Counted from the stretch's first letter, positions 11,782-21,606 are shown. The stretch is 64,000 nt of DNA from Mycolicibacterium sp. S2-37 (GCF_017352375.1 NZ_JAFEVR010000004.1:930001-994000), one strand, 5' to 3'. A program made the numbers and translations. The notes: a model not told the origin generated them from the sequence alone.

Positions 11782-13754
11782 CAAACCGCCTTTCGTTCGA
11801 TACACGCCACCTGGTGTGGGTTGCCGGGAAAGCCTTCGAGCCGGACGTCGAGCAGCGTGTCGCCGCAGGCGTCCACCGCCAGGGGACAGCGGGGGTGGAA
11901 GGCGCAGCCGGTGGGCGGTGACAGCGGACTTGCGGGCTCGCCGGCCAGCGCGGCCGGTTCGCGCCCGAGGTCGGGGATGGAATCGACGAGCGCCTGGGTG
12001 TAGGGGTGGGCCGGTCGGCCGATGACCTGCTCGGCGGGGCCGATCTCGACGATGCGGCCCAGATACATCACCGCGATGCGGTCGGCGACCACCCGGGCGA
12101 CCGACAGATCGTGCGTCACGAACACCACCGACATGTCCAGGCTGCGCCGCAGGTCCCCGATGAGGTTGAGCACCGACGCCGCCAGCGAGACGTCCAGCGC
12201 GCTGGTCGGCTCGTCGCACAGCAACACCGATGGCGGTACCACCGTCGCGCGGGCCAGCGAAACCCGTTGCCGCTGACCGCCGGACAACTGCCCGGCACGC
12301 GACTTCGCCACCTCTGGTGACAGGCCGACCCGGTCGAGCACCTCGGCCACCCGCTGGCGACGGCCGGCGCGCGACATCCCGGTGCCGCGCAATCGCTCAC
12401 CGATCAGCTCACCGACCGACAGCCACGGGGTGAGCGAGGCGCCGGCATCCTGGAACACCATCTGCGGTGGCGTGCCGCCGGACCGGACCAGCTCGCCGGA
12501 CGTCGGTTCCTCGAGCCCGGCGATCACGCGCAGCAGTGTCGACTTGCCCGAGCCGCTCTCCCCGACCAGCGCCACCGACTCCCCGTGGCCGACGTGGAGT
12601 GTGACCCCCCGTAGTGCGCGGAGCCTGCCGTGACGGCCGACCGAGAAGGTCTTGGTCGCGTCGCGCAACACCACGGCCGGGGGCTGCTGCGCCAGCTCGG
12701 GTTGCGCGATCTCGGCGAACTCCTCGTCGAGGTTGGTGGAGGTGTCGCCGAGGGTTTCCAGGACGTGATCGAGGGGACGGATGCAGGCACTCACCCGCTC
12801 GGCGGCGACCATCAGCGGCTCGGGTGGGGCCTTCTCACAGTCGACGGTCGCCAGCGCGCACCGCGGTACGAACGGGCAGCCCGGCGGCGGGGACACCGGG
12901 CTGGGCACCGTGCCGGCGAGCGCGGCGAGCGGACGGTCGCGACGGGTGTCCAGCGTGAGCCGCGAACGCAGCAGCCCGTGGGTGTAGGGATGGGCCGGAG
13001 CACCGAGAACCGCGGCGCTGGGCCCGATCTCGGCGATACGACCCGCATACAGCACCGCGATGCGGTCGGAGATCTGCGCGGCCACGCCGAGGTCGTGGGT
13101 GATCAGCACGATGCTGCAGCCGATGTCGTCGCGCAGCCTGCGCAGCAGGCGCAGCACCTGAGCCTGCACGGTGACGTCGAGCGCCGTGGTGGGCTCGTCG
13201 GCGATGATCAGGTCCGGGTCACCGGCGATCGCGATGGCGATCATGACCCGCTGACGCAGACCGCCGGAGAGTTCGTGCGGGTAGGCCCGCATCCGCTGCG
13301 CGGGTTCGGGGATCCCGACAGCGGTCAGCAGACGCAGCGCCTCCTCATCGCTGCCCGCCGCCTCGGCCACCTGCCTGCCGATCCGCATGGTCGGGTTGAG
13401 CGAGGTCATCGGATCCTGGAACACCGCGCCCAGATCGAGACGGCGGACCTTGCGCAGGTCTTTGGCGTCACCGCGGATCATGTCGGATCCGGCCACCCGC
13501 ACGATGCCGGTCGCTGTCGCGTTGTCGGGTAGCAGCCCCAGCATGCTGAACCCGAGAACGCTTTTGCCGGAGCCGGATTCGCCGACGAGGCCGAGGATCT
13601 CGCCCGGTGCGATGGCCAGGGAGACTCCGCGCAGTGCGTGCGCGTCGCGTCCGTTGCGACGGAACGCCACGCGCAGATCGCTGATGGTCGCGACCGGATC
13701 CGCCGTCGAGGGCACCGTCGCCGGTGTGGCGGTCTCGGATACAGCGATGCCCAT
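11781..13754 (-). CDS. fused dipeptide-type ABC transporter ATPase (DppD-DppF in one chain)
   Basis: A 657-residue protein with two complete nucleotide-binding domains. The first has Walker A GESGSGKS, signature LSGGLRQRV and Walker B LIIADEPTTALD. The second repeats GESGSGKS, LSGGQRQRV and VLLCDEPTSALD. Each is followed by the oligopeptide-transporter C-terminal extension with clustered cysteines (PPGCPFVPRCALATVDC and PTGCAFHPRCPLAVDAC), known in some members to bind an iron-sulfur cluster. This is the first gene of the operon; ATG at 13754 is preceded by CAGGAG. The 5' region to 13984 holds the shared operators. Confidence 0.95.
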   Translation of the reverse strand: MGIAVSETATPATVPSTADPVATISDLRVAFRRNGRDAHALRGVSLAIAPGEILGLVGESGSGKSVLGFSMLGLLPDNATATGIVRVAGSDMIRGDAKDLRKVRRLDLGAVFQDPMTSLNPTMRIGRQVAEAAGSDEEALRLLTAVGIPEPAQRMRAYPHELSGGLRQRVMIAIAIAGDPDLIIADEPTTALDVTVQAQVLRLLRRLRDDIGCSIVLITHDLGVAAQISDRIAVLYAGRIAEIGPSAAVLGAPAHPYTHGLLRSRLTLDTRRDRPLAALAGTVPSPVSPPPGCPFVPRCALATVDCEKAPPEPLMVAAERVSACIRPLDHVLETLGDTSTNLDEEFAEIAQPELAQQPPAVVLRDATKTFSVGRHGRLRALRGVTLHVGHGESVALVGESGSGKSTLLRVIAGLEEPTSGELVRSGGTPPQMVFQDAGASLTPWLSVGELIGERLRGTGMSRAGRRQRVAEVLDRVGLSPEVAKSRAGQLSGGQRQRVSLARATVVPPSVLLCDEPTSALDVSLAASVLNLIGDLRRSLDMSVVFVTHDLSVARVVADRIAVMYLGRIVEIGPAEQVIGRPAHPYTQALVDSIPDLGREPAALAGEPASPLSPPTGCAFHPRCPLAVDACGDTLLDVRLEGFPGNPHQVACIERKAV

Positions 13755-13828
13755 CGGAGCGCTCCTGCGGTGCTGAGGAAAGATGCGTCGGGGACGACGC
13801 CGCGGTGGCACATCGGTGTACCGCCCGC

Positions 13829-13842
13829 CTGTCAGTTGACAG
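13829..13842. promoter_or_regulatory. inverted-repeat operator A1 (CTGTC-N4-GACAG)
   Basis: CTGTCAGTTGACAG is a perfect palindrome apart from its centre, 75 bp upstream of the ABC ATPase start. The following GACAGTTTTC is also shared with operator B1 at 21607. It is probably a TetR operator controlling the transporter operon. Confidence 0.75.
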
Positions 13843-13919
13843 TTTTCACGGGCCCCCGGCGCGATGGGTGTCGCCGAGGTAACCAATCATCGCGGTACGT
13901 AACCGATGCGTATCGCCCG

Positions 13920-13939
13920 TTTCTGTCGTGTGACAGAAA
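13920..13939. promoter_or_regulatory. inverted-repeat operator A2 (20-bp palindrome)
   Basis: TTTCTGTC-GTGT-GACAGAAA has perfect 8-bp arms and contains the CTGTC-N4-GACAG core. It lies 46 bp upstream of the tetR ATG and its core is 94 bp from operator A1, so it is the likely autoregulatory site. Between A1 and A2 lie two GTAACC direct repeats (13879 and 13899); the second belongs to a GTAACCGATG 10-mer also present at 21657. Confidence 0.75.
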
Positions 13940-13984
13940 CGGGAGGGCTTCCGGATCGCCGCGATCGTGGTCCACGATGGAGCC

Positions 13985-14665
13985 ATGCCGCTGACCCGGG
14001 CCGGGCGCCCGCGCCTCACCACCCCGCGGCGACCGGGGGTGACCGCGCGTGACGAGATCCTCGACGCCGCAGGTGAATTGTTCACCACGATGGGCTATGC
14101 GGGGACCTCGACGCGCACCATCGCAGAGACCGTCGGTATCCGGCAGGCGTCGCTGTATCACTATTTCAAGACCAAAGACGACATCCTGTGCGCACTACTG
14201 GGGCAGACGGTCAGCCCGACCCTGGCGTTCGTGCCCACTCTGCTCGGCGCGCACCCGGCCCTGACGGCCGCCGGGCACCTGCACGCGCTCGCGGCCTTCG
14301 ACGGCCAGCAGCTGCTCACCGGGCGGTGGAACCTCGGCGCGCTCTACCTGCTGCCCGAACTGCGCGACGCGCGGCTCGAACCGTTCTGGTCGGACCGCGA
14401 GCGGCTGCGGCTGCACTATCTGGCGTTGAGCCGGGCCGTCGTCGAACAGACCGGCGTGCACGAGGCGGCCGCCGATCTGCCGTTCCGGTTGGTGGAGTCC
14501 CTGGTGAACATGTGGTCGGTGCCGCCGGGTCGCGAGCGCGAGCAGCTGCCGGTGCACGTGGCCGACGCCTGCATGCGGGTGCTCGGTGTCACCGACGGCG
14601 CCATTCCCGCGCTGCGGGAGCGCAGTCGGGTCGAAATCGCCCGCTATACGGGCTCTCCGGCCTGA
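13985..14665 (+). CDS. TetR/AcrR-family transcriptional regulator, probable master of the guanidine/transport regulon
   Basis: A 226-residue regulator. The TetR HTH spans about residues 24-65: DEILDAAGELFTTMGYAGTS, then TRTIAETVGI and SLYHYFKTKDDIL. The C-terminal ligand domain is not informative. I prefer ATG 13985 (GGAG 5 bases upstream) to the in-frame GTG at 13967. It is transcribed divergently from the transporter operon and converges on the allophanate hydrolase gene, overlapping its end by 22 bp. Identical inverted repeats upstream of this gene, the transporter operon and the carboxylase operon suggest that it controls all three; this is inference. Confidence 0.88.
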   Translation: MPLTRAGRPRLTTPRRPGVTARDEILDAAGELFTTMGYAGTSTRTIAETVGIRQASLYHYFKTKDDILCALLGQTVSPTLAFVPTLLGAHPALTAAGHLHALAAFDGQQLLTGRWNLGALYLLPELRDARLEPFWSDRERLRLHYLALSRAVVEQTGVHEAAADLPFRLVESLVNMWSVPPGREREQLPVHVADACMRVLGVTDGAIPALRERSRVEIARYTGSPA

Positions 14666-16401
14666 GCAGGTCCGGCGTCGAGGCTGTCCAGATAGCGGCG
14701 CCAGTCTCCGTACGCGGAGATGTCCTCGCCGGCCTGCCACGCGTCCAGCGCGCATCCGAAGCCGACGACCTCGCTGCCGTCGGCCAGGGTGACGCGGCCC
14801 AGCGCCATCGGCGCGGGCAACTCGGCGAGGAAGTCTCCGAGCATCGCGGTGCCGAGCAACCACAGCTCACCGCCGATGGACTCCCCGCGGCGGAGCCCGA
14901 CGCGGACCAAACCCGGTTTCGGTGGTGTGGTGTCCAGCCGAGCCATCCGGTAGAGCGGCGCGGTGAACACCGGCCCCAGCCAGCGGGCACCGCGCTGTTC
15001 GAGCTGCCAGGTCAGCGGCTGACCGTGCAGATGCGCACCCACCACGAGCAGGGGCACGGCCGCGGCGCCGGCGCGCACCGGCCACGGCGCGGTGGCGGTG
15101 CGATTGACCTGCGCCGCACCGGCGTGCGCGACCGGCGTGGCCAAGCGGATGACCCGGCGGGCGAGATCGAGGGCGAGCGCATCGGCTCCGGCCCGGGCGA
15201 CGACGGTGACGCCGAACTGGGCGTCGCCGGCGGTCCCGGACGGCACCGCTACCGCGCACAGGTCCATCAGATTGCAGAAGTTCGTGTAGGTGCCCAGCCG
15301 GGAGTTCACCCCCACCGGGTCGGCAGTCACCTCGGCGATGGTGGGGTGGTCGGTCGTGGTGGGGATGAGCAGCGCGTCGCAGTCACCGAGTTCGGCCATC
15401 GCATCGGCGGTCAGCTCGGCGAGCCGGACCCGGTCACGCAGCAGCCGGGTCGCCGACACCGTGCCCGCCGCCGTGATGATCGCCCCGACGGTCGGATCCA
15501 CCTCGGCGCGATGCGCGTCGACGAATTCGCCTACTGCCTCGTGTCTTTCGGCGACCAGACCACCGTTGTAGAGCAGTCGCGCCGCGTCCAGGAACGGCGC
15601 CATGTCGATCTCGGTCAGGTCGACTCCGTGCCCTTCGAGTCGATCACACGCGGCCCTGAACTCCGTCTGCCATTCCGGTGACAGGGCGGGCAGATCCCGC
15701 GGCACCGCGACGCGCGGTGCGGGCGGGGCGGCCAGTGGCGCGTCGGGCGGAAACGGCCGCGCTCCCCCGGCCATCACCCCCATTGCGGCGTCGGCGGTGT
15801 CGATGTCGCGCGCGAACACCGTGACACAGTCATATGACCGGCACGCCGGCACCACCCCGGCGGTCGGCACGATGCCGTAGGTCGGTTTGATGCCGACGAT
15901 CCCCTGCAGCGCAGCGGGCACCCGCCCAGAACCGGCGGTGTCGGTGCCGACGGCCACGTCGACGAGGCCGAGACTCACCGCAACCGCGGATCCGGCGCTC
16001 GACCCGCCGGAGATGTGGGTGGGACGACGGGCGTCCCGCACAGCGCCGTACGGGCTGCGGGTGCCCACCAGGCCGGTGGCGAACTGGTCGAGGTTGGTCG
16101 ACCCGATCACGACCGCTCCGGCGGCACGCAGTCTCGCAACGACGGGTGCATCGGCTGCGGCCGGCGCCGTCGGGTAGCCGGGACAGCCCGCGGTGGTGGG
16201 CAGTTCCGCGACGTCGACGTTGTTCTTCACCGCCACGGTCAGTCCGGCGAGCGGGAGATCCTCACCGGCGGCGACCGCGGCGTCGACGGCCTCGGCGTCG
16301 GCGAGGGCCGCTGCGAACGGACGCAACCCGATCCACACTTCGGGACGTGCGACGGCGTCGATCGCGGCATAGGAGGCGCGCACCCGCTGCACGGCCGTCA
16401 T
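14644..16401 (-). CDS. atzF: allophanate hydrolase
   Basis: Hydrolyses allophanate (urea-1-carboxylate) to ammonia and CO2. The 585-residue protein has an N-terminal amidase-signature domain with the Ser-cisSer-Lys triad: K59 in VAVKNN, S134 in SGGSSAGS and S158 in GTDTAGSGR. The 24-residue spacing between the two serines is the family norm. After about residue 460 comes the C-terminal allophanate hydrolase domain (VVGAHLHGQPLTWQLEQRGA ...). It starts at ATG in a 4-bp ATGA overlap with the carboxylase gene and is the last gene of its operon. Its 3' end overlaps the convergent tetR by 22 bp. Confidence 0.94.
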   Translation of the reverse strand: MTAVQRVRASYAAIDAVARPEVWIGLRPFAAALADAEAVDAAVAAGEDLPLAGLTVAVKNNVDVAELPTTAGCPGYPTAPAAADAPVVARLRAAGAVVIGSTNLDQFATGLVGTRSPYGAVRDARRPTHISGGSSAGSAVAVSLGLVDVAVGTDTAGSGRVPAALQGIVGIKPTYGIVPTAGVVPACRSYDCVTVFARDIDTADAAMGVMAGGARPFPPDAPLAAPPAPRVAVPRDLPALSPEWQTEFRAACDRLEGHGVDLTEIDMAPFLDAARLLYNGGLVAERHEAVGEFVDAHRAEVDPTVGAIITAAGTVSATRLLRDRVRLAELTADAMAELGDCDALLIPTTTDHPTIAEVTADPVGVNSRLGTYTNFCNLMDLCAVAVPSGTAGDAQFGVTVVARAGADALALDLARRVIRLATPVAHAGAAQVNRTATAPWPVRAGAAAVPLLVVGAHLHGQPLTWQLEQRGARWLGPVFTAPLYRMARLDTTPPKPGLVRVGLRRGESIGGELWLLGTAMLGDFLAELPAPMALGRVTLADGSEVVGFGCALDAWQAGEDISAYGDWRRYLDSLDAGPAQAGEPV

Positions 16402-19400
16402 GCCGGGATGTCCTGCAGGTCGTCCTGCGCGCCGGCGTCGTCGGTCACGACCACCAGGGGGGTGCCCGGATCGACCTGGTTTCCGGCCTCGACGAGCACA
16501 TGGGTGACGACCCCGTCGGCCGGTGCGGTCAGGATGGTCTCCATCTTCATCGCCTCGAGGGCCAGCAGTGCCTGCCCGGCCGTCACCCGTTGGCCAACGG
16601 CGACGTCCACCTTCCAGACGTTGGACGAGAACGGTGCGTCGATGCGCTGGGCCCCGTCCTGGACTATCAGATCCCGGCTCACCTCGATACTGCGAGATTC
16701 GGCCTGTTCGGCGCGATCGAATTCCCCCGCCGCAACCCACGCCGACCGCTCTGCGGAGAAGGCCGCGTTCTGCCGGGCCCGGAAGGCGGCGATCGACTCG
16801 GCGTTGTCGGTCAGGAACCGCTCGTGTTCTCCCAGATCGAATATGCCGTCGGTGATCTCGACCGAACCGCGGCCTGCGGCGATGTCCGCGCGCATCTCCA
16901 ACAGTTCGTCGGCCGAGACCGGATACCAGGAGATGCGGTCGAAGAAGCGCAGCAGCCACGGGCTACCCGGCTCGAACGGTGTGGTGTGCCGGTAGGTGCT
17001 CCACACCTGGGTGGTACGGCCGACGAACTGGTATCCGCCGGGCCCCTCCATCCCGTAGATGCACAGGTATGCGCCGCCGATGCCGACCGAGTTCTCCGCA
17101 GTCCAGGTGCGGGCCGGGTTGTACTTCGTGGTGACCAGCCGATGACGCGGATCCAGCGGAGTTGCCACCGGCGCACCGAGATACACGTCGCCCAGGCCGA
17201 GCGTGAGGTACTCGGCCGAGAACACCACATCCATCACGTCGGCCTGGGAGTCGAGCCCGTTGATGCGTCTGATGAACTCGATGTTCGACGGGCACCACGG
17301 CGCATCGTCGCGGACCCCGGACTGGTAGCGGGCGATCGCCTCGCGGGTGGCCGGGTCGTCCCAACTCAGCGGCAACCGCACCGATCTGCTGGGCACGACG
17401 AGGTCCGAGGTGGCGGGCAGGTCGTCCTCCAGCTCCGACAGCACGCCCATGAGACGGTGTATCGGCAGCGCCTGCGGGTCGACGTGCACCTGCAGCGACC
17501 GGATGCCCGGTGTCAGATCGACGATTCCGCGCACGGAGCCGTCGCGCCGGGCCTCTTCGAGACGGGTGTGCAGGGCGTGTACGCGCGCCCGCAGCGCGAG
17601 GTCGAGCACCATGTCGCCGTATTCGATCAGCACGTTGTCGTCGCCGCTGCGCCGGTAGGTGACGGCGGGGGCCCGGTCGGCGGACCGGCGGGCGAGCACA
17701 CCGTGGTCGCCGTCCACCTCGCCGCGCGGGATCCGCGCCGAGGCGGCCCGCCGCACCGCCTCGGCATCCGACCGCCCGGGGGCGTCGGCGGCCCGCACCG
17801 CGACAAAGCGCACGGTGTCCCCCGGCCGCAGCTGTCCGAGTTTCCAGCGGTCCGCGGCGATCACGGTCACCGGGCACACGAAGCCGCCCAGGCTCGGGCC
17901 GTCGGGTCCGAGGAGTATCGGCGTGTCGCCGGTGAAGTCGAGCGCGCCGACGGAATAGGCGGTGTCGTGGATGTTGGACGGATGCAGTCCCGCCTCGCCG
18001 CCGTCGGGTCGTGACCAGCGCGGCCGCGGCCCCACCAGTCGCACACCGGTGCGTGCGGAGTTGAAGTGCACCCGGTACGCGGTGCCGAACAGCGTCGCGA
18101 TGTCGTCGCGGGTGAAGAACTCCGGTGCGCCGTGCGGTCCCTCGGTGACGGCGAGTTCCCACTCCGATGACAGCGCCGGACGCTGCTCCGGTGGCACACC
18201 GGCCCGGTGTTGCGCGGCGGTGGCCACCGTACGGAGCACGTCACCGGTGACGAGCTGGCGACCGCCGTGGCCGCCGAACCGGCCGAGCGTGAATGTCGCT
18301 GTGCTGCCGAGGTATTCGGGAACGTCCAACCCGCCGGCGAACAGGACGTAGATCCGCAGACCCGCGGTCTCGGCTGCGCCGATGTCGAGCAGCCCGCCCG
18401 GGGGGACGTCGATCGGCTCCCACATGGGTACCGGTTGTCCGTCGACCGTCACCGCACAGTGCGCCCCGGTGACGCAGACGGTGGCCCCTTGGGTGACCCG
18501 GAGCGCGGGTCCTGATGCGGTGCATTCCAGGCCCGGCGCACCGTCCGGGTTGCCCAGGGCGCGGTTGCCGAGACGGAAGGACAGGTCGTCCATCGGGCCG
18601 CCCGGCGGGACACCGACGTGCCACAACCCGATCCGCCCCGGGAGGTCCTGGACGGTGGTCAGCAGTCCGGGGCGTTCGACGGTGATGCGCGGACGCGGAT
18701 CGGGGACCGTCGCCAGGGTCGATGTGCTGTGCGCTGCGGCCCGCACGTCAGTGTGGTCGAGCGCCGCGCGCAGCGTACCGATGTTCGTCTCGATTCCGTG
18801 CACCACCGTCTCGCCGAGCGCGGCCCCGAGCCGGTCGAACGCCTCGTCGCGGTCGGCGCCCGCGCCGATCACCTTGGCCAGCAACGGATCGTAGGACGCC
18901 GACACCTCGGTGCCGTCCTCGATCCAGGTGTCGACGCGTACGCCTTCGGGGAAGGTGACCGAGGTGACCGTCCCGGTACTCGGCCGGTGATCCCGGAACG
19001 GGTCCTCGGCATAGAGCCGCGCCTCCACCGCGTGTCCACGGACGGGGACCTCGCCCTGCGGATAGGCCGTCAGGAAGTCGTTCTCGCCCAGGGCGAGCCG
19101 GAACATCCACGCCGCCAGGTCCACTCCGGTGACCGTCTCGGTCACCGGATGCTCGACCTGCAGGCGTGCGTTGACCTCGAGGAAGGACGCCTCCTCGCGA
19201 ACCGGGTCGTAGACGAACTCGACGGTGCCCGCCGACCGGTAGGCCACCGACGCCGCCAGGGCACGCGAGGATTCGTGCAGCCGGGCACGCACGGTGTCGG
19301 GCAGGGCCGGTGCGGGCGCCTCCTCGATCACCTTCTGGTTGCGGCGCTGCAGCGAGCAGTCCCGATCGCCGAGCGAGACCACACGGCCCGCGCCGTCGCC

Positions 19401-20045
19401 GAAGATCTGCACCTCGACATGGCGGGCGCCGTCGACGAAGCGCTCGACGAACACGCCCGCGGACCCGAAGCTGCGCTCGGCCAGTCGGGCCACCCGGTCG
19501 AAAGCGGTCTGCAGTTCGGCGGCGTCCCGACACACCTGCATGCCGATGCCGCCGCCTCCGCCCGTCGCCTTCAGCATCACCGGGTAACCGATGTCCTCGG
19601 CGGCAGCCACGGCGGCGGGCGCATCGGCGAGGAGGTCGGATCCGGCGAAGACCGGCACTCCGGCGGCGCGGGCGGCGTCGCGGGCGGTGTGCTTGGTACC
19701 GAATGCGCGCAACTGCTCCGGTGTGGGGCCGACGAAGACGAGTCCGGCGTTCTCGACCGCGGTGGCGAATTCCGCATCCTCGGAGAGGAATCCGTAGCCC
19801 GGATGGATCAAGGTCGCACCGGTGGCCCGCGCCGCCTCCACGATCGCTCCGGCGCGCAGGTAACTTTCGCTCGGCGCGGCGGGTCCTAGCCGGACGGCAT
19901 CGTCGGCGAGCCGCACGTGCGGGGCACCTCGGTCGGCGTCGGAGAACACCGCCACCGTCCGCAGACCGAGCGAGCGTGCCGCCCGCACGAGCCGCACGGC
20001 GATCTCACCCCGGTTGGCGACCAGCACCGCATCCTGCCCGCTCAC
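16398..20045 (-). CDS. uca: urea carboxylase family protein (probable guanidine carboxylase)
   Basis: A 1215-residue biotin-dependent carboxylase. The biotin carboxylase part has VLVANRGEIAVR at the N-terminus, the ATP-grasp loop GGGGGIGM (162-169) and EVNARLQVEHPVTE. Next come the allophanate-hydrolase-subunit-like KipA and KipI domains that form the carboxyltransferase, then a C-terminal biotinyl domain with EAMKM (K1167). It carboxylates urea or guanidine using ATP and bicarbonate. The two DUF1989 genes directly upstream are the published hallmark of guanidine carboxylase clusters, so guanidine is the more likely substrate. GTG 20045 is in a GTGA overlap and starts directly before the carboxylase fold. 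Confidence 0.93.
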   Translation of the reverse strand: MSGQDAVLVANRGEIAVRLVRAARSLGLRTVAVFSDADRGAPHVRLADDAVRLGPAAPSESYLRAGAIVEAARATGATLIHPGYGFLSEDAEFATAVENAGLVFVGPTPEQLRAFGTKHTARDAARAAGVPVFAGSDLLADAPAAVAAAEDIGYPVMLKATGGGGGIGMQVCRDAAELQTAFDRVARLAERSFGSAGVFVERFVDGARHVEVQIFGDGAGRVVSLGDRDCSLQRRNQKVIEEAPAPALPDTVRARLHESSRALAASVAYRSAGTVEFVYDPVREEASFLEVNARLQVEHPVTETVTGVDLAAWMFRLALGENDFLTAYPQGEVPVRGHAVEARLYAEDPFRDHRPSTGTVTSVTFPEGVRVDTWIEDGTEVSASYDPLLAKVIGAGADRDEAFDRLGAALGETVVHGIETNIGTLRAALDHTDVRAAAHSTSTLATVPDPRPRITVERPGLLTTVQDLPGRIGLWHVGVPPGGPMDDLSFRLGNRALGNPDGAPGLECTASGPALRVTQGATVCVTGAHCAVTVDGQPVPMWEPIDVPPGGLLDIGAAETAGLRIYVLFAGGLDVPEYLGSTATFTLGRFGGHGGRQLVTGDVLRTVATAAQHRAGVPPEQRPALSSEWELAVTEGPHGAPEFFTRDDIATLFGTAYRVHFNSARTGVRLVGPRPRWSRPDGGEAGLHPSNIHDTAYSVGALDFTGDTPILLGPDGPSLGGFVCPVTVIAADRWKLGQLRPGDTVRFVAVRAADAPGRSDAEAVRRAASARIPRGEVDGDHGVLARRSADRAPAVTYRRSGDDNVLIEYGDMVLDLALRARVHALHTRLEEARRDGSVRGIVDLTPGIRSLQVHVDPQALPIHRLMGVLSELEDDLPATSDLVVPSRSVRLPLSWDDPATREAIARYQSGVRDDAPWCPSNIEFIRRINGLDSQADVMDVVFSAEYLTLGLGDVYLGAPVATPLDPRHRLVTTKYNPARTWTAENSVGIGGAYLCIYGMEGPGGYQFVGRTTQVWSTYRHTTPFEPGSPWLLRFFDRISWYPVSADELLEMRADIAAGRGSVEITDGIFDLGEHERFLTDNAESIAAFRARQNAAFSAERSAWVAAGEFDRAEQAESRSIEVSRDLIVQDGAQRIDAPFSSNVWKVDVAVGQRVTAGQALLALEAMKMETILTAPADGVVTHVLVEAGNQVDPGTPLVVVTDDAGAQDDLQDIPA

Positions 20046-20686
20046 GGCCGCGTGACGATCATCCGGACCGGCGTGGGGTCGAATGCGTTGCACGGGTTGT
20101 TGATCTGTGGGCAGTTCGAGATCAACACCAGGGTGTCGATCTCGGCGCGCAACGCGACCCGCTTACCGGGCCCGGACAGGCCGTCGACGATGCCCAGGGC
20201 GCCGTCGGGGTCGACCGGGACGTTCATGAACCAGTTGATGTTGCTCGCCAGGTCCCGGGCGCCGAGTCCGTGCCGGGCTCCTTCGATGAGGAAGTTCTCC
20301 AGGCATCCGTGCTGTGACCGCGTGTGCTGGCCGTAGCGCAGTGTGTTGGATTCCTTCGAGCATGCACCGCCGAGGGTGTCGTGCACTCCGACCTCGTCGG
20401 CCACCACCGTCATGAGTGCCGCTCCGGTGTCAGCGCGTAACACCGACCCCGTCGTCAATGCGATACGTCCTTGTCGGGCAATGGTTTCCGGTGCCGAATA
20501 GCGGACAGCGGTATCGGCAGCGGAATAGAGCAGACAGTCGACGGCCTGGTTGCCGGCGATGTCGATGATCGTCAGCACGTCACCCGCGGCGACGATCGCC
20601 GACCAGGGCGCCCTGGCCGCGACGTGCTGGTCGAGGACGACCCGGCCGTCGACCAGCGCGGGCGGTGCGGTCTGGGTGGCGGTCAC
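20042..20686 (-). CDS. DUF1989 protein UAAP2 (carboxyguanidine deiminase subunit candidate)
   Basis: A 214-residue urea carboxylase-associated protein of the DUF1989 family. It has the family cysteine/metal region GGACSKESNTLRYGQ and the segment NINWFMNVPVDPDG. DUF1989 pairs next to carboxylases have been shown to form a heteromeric carboxyguanidine deiminase (CgdAB) that converts carboxyguanidine to allophanate and ammonia (published family knowledge). It starts with GTG and is coupled by GTGA overlaps to UAAP1 upstream and to the carboxylase downstream. I cannot tell which of CgdA or CgdB it corresponds to. Confidence 0.9.
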   Translation of the reverse strand: MTATQTAPPALVDGRVVLDQHVAARAPWSAIVAAGDVLTIIDIAGNQAVDCLLYSAADTAVRYSAPETIARQGRIALTTGSVLRADTGAALMTVVADEVGVHDTLGGACSKESNTLRYGQHTRSQHGCLENFLIEGARHGLGARDLASNINWFMNVPVDPDGALGIVDGLSGPGKRVALRAEIDTLVLISNCPQINNPCNAFDPTPVRMIVTRP

Positions 20687-21561
20687 AGCACTCCTCGGGC
20701 GGCCAGGTCGGCGTCGGTGTTGGCGATGGCCTGTAGGTGTTCGGGTCCGAGCTCACCGGCCAATGAGCCGTCGGACAGCAGGTCGAGGTCGCCGCCGGCC
20801 GGCCAGGCGTGGACCTGGAGGGGCGAGCAGGTGAACTCCGGTCGGGGGTCGAGCGGATGGGCGGTGTTGGCCAGCAACACGATGGCGTCGACATGCAGGA
20901 GCAGGTCGACCGCTGTCCCGGCCCCTGCCGATCCGCGCCAGCCGATCACACCGTCGGCATCGACCCGCACCCCCTGGAAGAAGGACAGCGACGGCGGTAG
21001 ATCCCGCGTCCCGAGCCCGTGCTTCAGCGCTCCGAGCAACAGCAGTTCCCGGCCGGCCGGTGACACTGATTCCGGTGCACCGCAACCGTATCGGACCTCA
21101 TTACCGCACCGGGTGGTGGTTCCGGTCAGCGCGTCGTGAGCACCGGAGGTGTCGGCGACGACGGTCGCCAGTACGCGGCCGAATCCGCTGAGCAGGGGGT
21201 GGCCTGTGGTCAGATAGGCCTGCCAGGGGACCTTCACGGTGTCCGCGACATTGAGCCGTTCGTGGGTCGCGTCGGCGCGGTGCAGCAGCAGATGCGCACA
21301 CGCGTCGCCGACCGGGTCGGTGAGCCGGATCCGGGTGCCTCGGGCCAGGACGGCGGTGGTGTAGCCGCCGGGCGCCACGGTCTCCGACCACACCAATCGC
21401 CCGGCGGGCACCCCGTCGATTGGGTTCGGGCTGGTCGAGGCCGGTACATGGCGCATGTGCTCTGCGCTGCGACCGTGCTGCGCGCGGGCATGGGCGCGGG
21501 CGCCCGCGGTCGTGGCGGTGGCCGACGCGGCGGTGTCCGGATCGTGGAGATCGCTGGTCAC
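20683..21561 (-). CDS. DUF1989 protein UAAP1 (carboxyguanidine deiminase subunit candidate)
   Basis: A 292-residue DUF1989 protein and paralogue of the next gene. It begins with an Ala/Thr-rich, apparently unstructured tail of about 45 residues (SATATTAGARAHARAQ). The core follows with DPVGDACAHLLLHRADATHE, the EVRYGCG cysteine region and PSLSFFQGVRVDADG, parallel to the same places in UAAP2. It is the first gene of the carboxylase operon. GTG at 21561 has GGGAG upstream. The promoter region carries operators B1 and B2. It probably forms the carboxyguanidine deiminase with UAAP2. Confidence 0.9.
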   Translation of the reverse strand: MTSDLHDPDTAASATATTAGARAHARAQHGRSAEHMRHVPASTSPNPIDGVPAGRLVWSETVAPGGYTTAVLARGTRIRLTDPVGDACAHLLLHRADATHERLNVADTVKVPWQAYLTTGHPLLSGFGRVLATVVADTSGAHDALTGTTTRCGNEVRYGCGAPESVSPAGRELLLLGALKHGLGTRDLPPSLSFFQGVRVDADGVIGWRGSAGAGTAVDLLLHVDAIVLLANTAHPLDPRPEFTCSPLQVHAWPAGGDLDLLSDGSLAGELGPEHLQAIANTDADLAARGVL

Positions 21562-21606
21562 AGGTCGCTCCCTGAACGGTGGGGCCGCTGGGAAGGCGCG
21601 GCATTT

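Noticed and set aside
13879..13904. GTAACC direct repeats as GlnR nitrogen-control boxes
   Set aside because: The spacing does not fit the AC-N9-AC type pattern expected for GlnR, so no claim is made.
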